Notes under the pieces: generated by a model
Seen by the model: only the letters and a program-made list of their open reading frames with translations
Told to the model about the DNA's origin: nothing
Database searches by the model: none
Part shown: in pieces, positions 59,662 to 64,000 of the stretch
Layout of the letters: every line of letters starts with the position of its first letter
Numbering within the stretch: position 1 is the stretch's first letter
NCBI GenBank assembly: GCA_039619475.1
Contig: CM077116.1
Coordinates: 16,675,443 to 16,739,442 of the forward strand
Origin: Icerya purchasi
Taxonomy: Eukaryota > Arthropoda > Insecta > Hemiptera > Monophlebidae
Reading direction: 5' to 3'
DNA: 64,000 nt
Made by a program: the position numbers and the translations under genes

Positions 59662-61129
59662 CGTGGAAGGATGTATGTATGCGTATCTATAAAATAAAAT
59701 TTTCTTATGTGACGAAAAATTTTGTTTTCATAGATTTTCGCGAAATGTTTTAATAAATCTCTCATGCGTTACTATCATTGAAGAGTTCTCCACATTCTAA
59801 AAATATAGACCTATTTCTTCGACGAATAATCTGTCACAAGCTCTCTTGTAAAAATTTGCAAAACAAATTCAAATTTTATAATTGCCCTTTAGCATAACTG
59901 TTTATTTAGTCGATGCTCTATGATGATAATTCTCTTTTTCATGTTTATTTACTTCATACATTATTTCAGGTCCGAAGGTCAGTAAATTTAGAAGAGGACA
60001 GTTTCACATCGGAAGACACTTTTTATAAGAACGCATTACGCCCGCAATAATTTAGTTCATTTAAGAAAAAAATTCCTTCCCGCTTTTTATTGTTCTCTGA
60101 TCTCTTTTTTTTTTCTTTACATTCGCATTCTCCCAAATTAAAAAAAGTAAATTGCAGATGCGGCTTACCGAATAGTTCGAAATTGAAATTTCGTAGTAAT
60201 ACGACGATTTCAGTACTAAATTCGAATTAATAATGTGGAAGAAGTAAATTGAGTTCTATGCATGCGCGTACATACCTGTAAATTTTATTCGTAAAAAATA
60301 TATATATATATTCGTCAGTTTGCATAGCAATTTTACGTCTGACCGGTTTTGACTTGAGATTTTCGTAATTACTATAAAACGAAGATTTTCAATTTCTTGC
60401 TTTAAAAGTAGTATACAATATTAACGACGCAGATAAATGTGCAGCCTAAAACGTGCTTTCCGTAATAAAATAAATATTGATATAAAATTAAAAGTCCACG
60501 TAAAGGAATTATTAATGTTTCGGAACTAACAGTTTTAATTAAAGAACTAAATAATAGAAAAACACCGACAACTGATAGAATCGACAATGTGACGTAGTTA
60601 AGACAATTCACTTAACAGAACGCTTAATCAGAGACTGTATTAAATTCAAAATATTTGACTCGTTCACGTTTCACTTCTTAACGAGTCAAATAAGGATTTG
60701 ACCATATGTAATGGTTACGCAGATCTATCACACCGTCAAAATCGGTAATGAATTCGAAAAAATTATTAACGAAAAACTCGGTTTTGCTTAAATGAAAAAA
60801 TACTTCACAAGAACCAGTTTAGTTTCCGCCGGGATCACTCAACTAGCCATCAAATGCTTACAATACAGAACGACTATATTAGCTAATAAAATTAATGCAG
60901 TGATCACTTTTGACAACTGCAGGCACTTCCAAGATTATTACAATTCTCATACAAAATTAACGAACAATTATAAATCTAATTATCGATTTTGTCTTTACCT
61001 AAATATTTAATATCAAAGAACCAGATTATACCGTGTCTTATTTCACTGAAATCATTTAAATGATATATTTATATAAAACTGATATTTTTGGAAATATCGT
61101 TAGGAGGCTATTGGAAACTAATACAGAAT
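56106..61129. other. Long non-coding stretch with simple repeats
   Basis: No mobile-element protein or host exon was recognised. A-runs lie at 56107-56130 and 57777-57807, and a TA/TG microsatellite at 59625-59662. The frames at 58687-58881 (+, ending in a Lys/Glu/Ala-rich stretch), 59056-59238 (-) and 60792-61010 (+) are unrecognised. A small palindrome with a nearby repeat of its right half lies at 57322-57375. Confidence 0.5.
59625..59662. repeat. TA/TG microsatellite
   Basis: TA units followed by TATG and TG units. Confidence 0.95.
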
Positions 61130-61600
61130 GTCAAGTATCAATATGGTTACTTTTAAAACTAAAATGGTATGCTAGAAAATATACACAAAGTGTGATACTT
61201 TCGATACAAATAGGCTCGCCAAATTTTAACTTTACATGAATATCCCTTATATGGTGTACGAAACGCGCGTAAATTTTTTTTTGAATCCTCTACACTTTCA
61301 GGGTACAAAAAGGCTGCACCCTGTTCTTGAGGAAATCACGCTACGGTCCAAACAAAAGGCGATTATAACTTAAAATTTCATAGTAACACGTATATGCTGA
61401 AGATGTTAAATACAATTTTTTTTTGAAAATTCCAACTTTAATAGGGAGTTAAAAATTGTTTTCTAAGAAATACATAAAGCGTTATATTTTCAGTACAAAT
61501 ATGTTTATCAGATTATAATTCTGTACAAAGAGTCCTTATAAGGTCTACCAAAAGTGTGTACATTTTTTGTAACGATCAGAGAAAATGTATTAATAAAAAG
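61130..61600 (-). repeat. Inverted relative of the 300-bp tandem-array unit
   Basis: On the minus strand this stretch repeats the order of words seen at 47000-48130: AACTCCCTATTAAAGTTGGA then ATTTTCAAAAAAAAATTG (near 61455-61413), then CATCTTCAGCATATAC (near 61410-61393), then CCGTAGCGTGATTTCCTCAA (near 61348-61329), then a CCCTG-AAG stretch and an A-rich run near 61273. About one and a half units are present. Confidence 0.7.
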
Positions 61601-61783
61601 ATGACAAACACGCGAGCGAAACCACGGATAACAACTAGTCGTATATAAAAGGCATTGAGAAGAGAAAAATGAAATACTTATAAAAAAATGTTCCCGTCAT
61701 GTCATCACGAATATAAACGAATAAAAATATTATAAAATATAATAAAGTAACGCTAATAATTTACTTCTTCTTCTTCTTTTTCT

Positions 61784-62150
61784 TTACGCCATCTCCGTTC
61801 GAAGTTTGGCGATCATCTTGGCTATTACCGGCTTTGATGTTGCGGCCTGCTGTAGTTCTGTTTTGGAGCATTCATACCATTTTCTTAAATCACCCGTCCA
61901 GGACATTTTCCTTCTGCCGCCAGGGATTCTTTTACCTTTAATTTCTCCATTTAATACGGTGTGAATTAAATGGTACTTTTCTTGTTGTCTGTACACATGT
62001 CCAAAGTATTTGAGCTTCCTTTCCCGAATTGTGCGCAGCAGCTCGGCTTTCTTTGAAATGCGGTTTAATACTTCTGCATTTGTAATATGATCCCGATAGG
62101 ATATTTTAAACATGCGACGATATACGTACATTTCGATATTTTCTTTTCAA
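61784..62150 (-). mobile_element. Non-LTR retrotransposon RT C-terminal tail (RTE/CR1-like), second copy
   Basis: The 115-codon minus-strand frame reads MYVYRRMFKISYRDHITNAE, then KKAELLRTIRERKLKYFGHV, YRQQEKYHLIHTVLNGEIKG and GGRRKMSWTGDLRKWYECSK, ending IAKMIAKLRTEMA. Every block aligns with the usual tail after SVLLYGCETW in these elements. The KRxLxYxxHxxR and GRRxxSW blocks are intact. Just upstream (62131-62150), after a stop, a degraded EP-KENIE fits the preceding segment. It is better preserved than the copy at 43270-43900. The RT palm is absent, so it is a 5'-truncated insertion. Confidence 0.85.
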
Positions 62151-62832
62151 GGTTCTGCGTATTTACTATCTAATAAATTTTTTAAAATTCAGTAACCCAC
62201 GATAAAAAGAGCGTATTTTTTTTATATATATATATATATTTCCTTCATCCTTTCTATTCCTAAATTCTCATACATTATGGGGCCATCGTGCTATGATTCT
62301 TCCCAAGCAGGGGTGCCAAGGATTTCCGTAAACTACCGTGTCGTAACTTCTCAAATTATTTGTTAGACAATAGTGAAAATTGCAACTATTTAAATTATAT
62401 CATTTAGAGCGTAAAAAAAAAAAGGTTTAGAAACAAAGACCCACTTTTCCGAAGCGAATTTAATAGTTAGTTTTTCTCCCAAAAACTAATTGGTTACCGT
62501 TAAATAATAAAATATTATATCATAAGACAGGCGATTGATTGAAAAATACAGTCTACTTTTGCGCAGCCATATTAAAATTTTCAAACAGAATAAAGCGTTT
62601 CTATTAAGAAAAAAAAAAAAAAAAAAATGAATGTGCCTCGGGGTACAGGGCAGAAGTGAAACTTCAAAGGCGTTTTCCCCAACTTCGATTTAAAATTGTA
62701 GTATTAGTACCAAATTTACCAAGAGTAAGAACCAAATGGGGAGATCTGAAGTTCTTATAAACATATCTATAAAGTTTCACTTCAAGAAAAACAAAAACAA
62801 AAAAATGAATGCATTTGTTTTATTAATGTTTT
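62151..62832. other. Non-coding stretch beside the Helentron endonuclease
   Basis: A TA run lies at 62222-62240 and an A-run at 62607-62627. GAAGTGAAACTT at 62652-62663 recurs inverted as AAGTTTCACTTC at 62774-62785, a 12-bp inverted repeat. It lies downstream of the endonuclease frame at 62833-63446, where a Helentron 3' end would be expected. Confidence 0.45.
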
Positions 62833-63446
62833 TCAATGATTGTTGGATTCTATAAAAGATACAATAGGATTATGGTAACTGAAACATGAAATATAAGTTT
62901 TTGATGTAATTTTATCGATATATCTAGAAAATACTGCATCAATGGTGGTTCCGTACTTTGTCGTTAATTCATTTAGACTATTATTAATATTTAATTGTAG
63001 TTCGGTTTGAAGAAATTCTATTAAAAGCAAACAATCGTCCGATGCAAAATTGACATGTTGAAGTCTCCAGCTAATATCATTGGATGTGTATGTAAATTTT
63101 CTTTTAATAACCTTGAATCATCGGGAGTGAAAGCGAGTAATCTTCTATGTATAAATTTAATTATATCATGGATCTTTTGATTTGGAGAAATATAAATGGC
63201 GATAATTATTTCTTTTCCATCTTCCGTCTTACATTGAACAGAACATATATCCCCAACATCTGTTTGACCAAAATCGAATTGCGTAACATTACATATTGAC
63301 GTATCAATATTAGAAGTAACAATATTTGACTTATCGTTTCTATTACGATAAACTGCAACCTCTTCTGCTCGAACGTTCTGGCGTTTAAATTTCACGATGC
63401 AATCGAAATTTATTATGTCGATATTATCGTCATTATTCATCAACAT
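62833..63446 (-). mobile_element. Helentron endonuclease (EEP) domain, one frameshift
   Basis: The minus-strand frame 63446-63021 runs through INFDCIVKFKRQNVRAEEVA, TDVGDICSVQCKTEDGKEII and IAIYISPNQKIHDIIKFIHR to MILAGDFNMS, the GDFN catalytic motif. A single-base shift just after GDFN moves the reading into the frame 63030-62833: ASDDCLLLIEFLQTELQLNI, then TTIDAVFSRYIDKITSK and YISCFSYHNPIVS. Together these cover nearly the whole endonuclease domain that follows the helicase in Helentron-type Helitrons. Rep and helicase regions are not visible upstream before the window ends. It is the best preserved element protein in the window and clearly related to the fragment at 18430-18665. Confidence 0.85.
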
Positions 63447-64000
63447 TACTGTTAAGATTAAAATGCGGCTTGCTTCAATTACAGTTCCTTTGCTATTATT
63501 GACATTCTCTCCCTAAATGCTTGATGCTTTTCTTTTTCCGATTCTTTATATCCATTTTATTTTTGATATTTTAAGTTCCAATAAATTTATTTTCACTTTT
63601 TTTATATATATATATATATCAAAGCGATATAAAATGTGATAACATGCAACGTAAATTTTAATTCAATATATTACTGGCGACGTGTCTATTACGAATTTTT
63701 AGATGTATTAATACTTTAGTTATTCATAACGTACGCTCGCTCGCTCGTTTTGCGTGTAACTTCCCATATATTTATTTATATATAATGCGCGCCTAAAGAA
63801 GTTTTAGTTTAAAAAAAAAAAAAATCGATAATTCATTATCAAACGGAATATGATTATATGAAAGCGCATATGACAAAAATATAAGCTAGTTAAAGAAGTC
63901 ATTTGTTCCATCGGACAGGGTGTTTACAGCACATTCCCTAAGCGGGTTGAACTGTTTTGCACGCGTTTTAATAAAAAGTATTTTCTTTCTTTTTATTATT
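63447..64000. other. AT-rich window end
   Basis: A TA microsatellite lies at 63602-63619 and a short CTCG repeat near 63736-63748. There is no helicase sequence on the minus strand here, although it would be expected upstream of the endonuclease if the Helentron were complete. Confidence 0.5.

Noticed and set aside
1..64000. CRISPR array, bacterial operon or phage region
   Set aside because: No regularly spaced short repeats with unique spacers, no dense coding and no ribosome-binding-site pattern. All evidence points to eukaryotic repeat-rich DNA.

Overview
The window looks like AT-rich nuclear DNA (about one third G+C by eye) from an insect or close arthropod. The evidence is the mix of transposon families: Helentron helicase and endonuclease, mariner, hAT, a TTAA-flanked Kolobok/Mutator-like family, a pogo-type MITE, a tRNA-derived SINE, and Jockey-, R1/I- and RTE/CR1-type non-LTR retrotransposons. 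Simple repeats (TA, TG, AAT) and homopolymer A/T tracts are also abundant. I found no intact host gene, no convincing host exon, no tRNA or rRNA gene and no CRISPR array. Every protein similarity I could recognise belongs to a mobile element. The window is therefore best read as intergenic DNA or the inside of a very large intron. Family names rest on motifs recognised by eye; no database search was run.

Layout. 1-3800: unrecognised AT-rich DNA. 3804-5321: a decayed TTAA-flanked transposon, transposase on the minus strand. 6638-7328: a near-perfect inverted repeat around an unknown core. 8264-8463: an AAT/AATAAG array. 14049-14396: a pogo-type MITE flanked by TA. 15050-18220: interleaved non-LTR retrotransposon pieces in opposite orientations. 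18330-19085: a Helentron relic in which a PIF1-type helicase piece is joined to an endonuclease piece. 23811-24330 and 26440-26725: further non-LTR 3' pieces. 27519-30123: a second TTAA-type element, a non-LTR endonuclease on the minus strand, then a hAT transposase C-terminus.

34663-35830: two different non-LTR RNase H tails in tandem. 37595-38290: two copies of a dispersed GC-hairpin repeat. 42130-43900: a Jockey-type tail, a stem-loop repeat, and an RT tail. 44328-45975: a nested cluster of mariner, GC-hairpin repeat, SINE and a second GC-hairpin copy. 47000-48130: an array of about 300-bp tandem units, with an inverted relative at 61130-61600. 52528-53971: a 1.4-kb element with 140-bp terminal inverted repeats carrying a hammerhead-like stem-loop motif. 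61784-62150: a second RT tail of the 43.3-kb type. 62833-63446: a Helentron endonuclease broken by a single frameshift.

The elements do not work together as a pathway. They record successive insertions of different ages, from nearly intact (62.8-63.4 kb) to heavily broken (9.6-10.2 kb). The most interesting unexplained items are the stem-loop motif family (25.0, 42.7, 52.6 and 53.9 kb), the 163-bp palindrome at 6.6-7.3 kb, the 300-bp tandem array with its inverted partner, and the ACTCGG/GC-hairpin repeat family.
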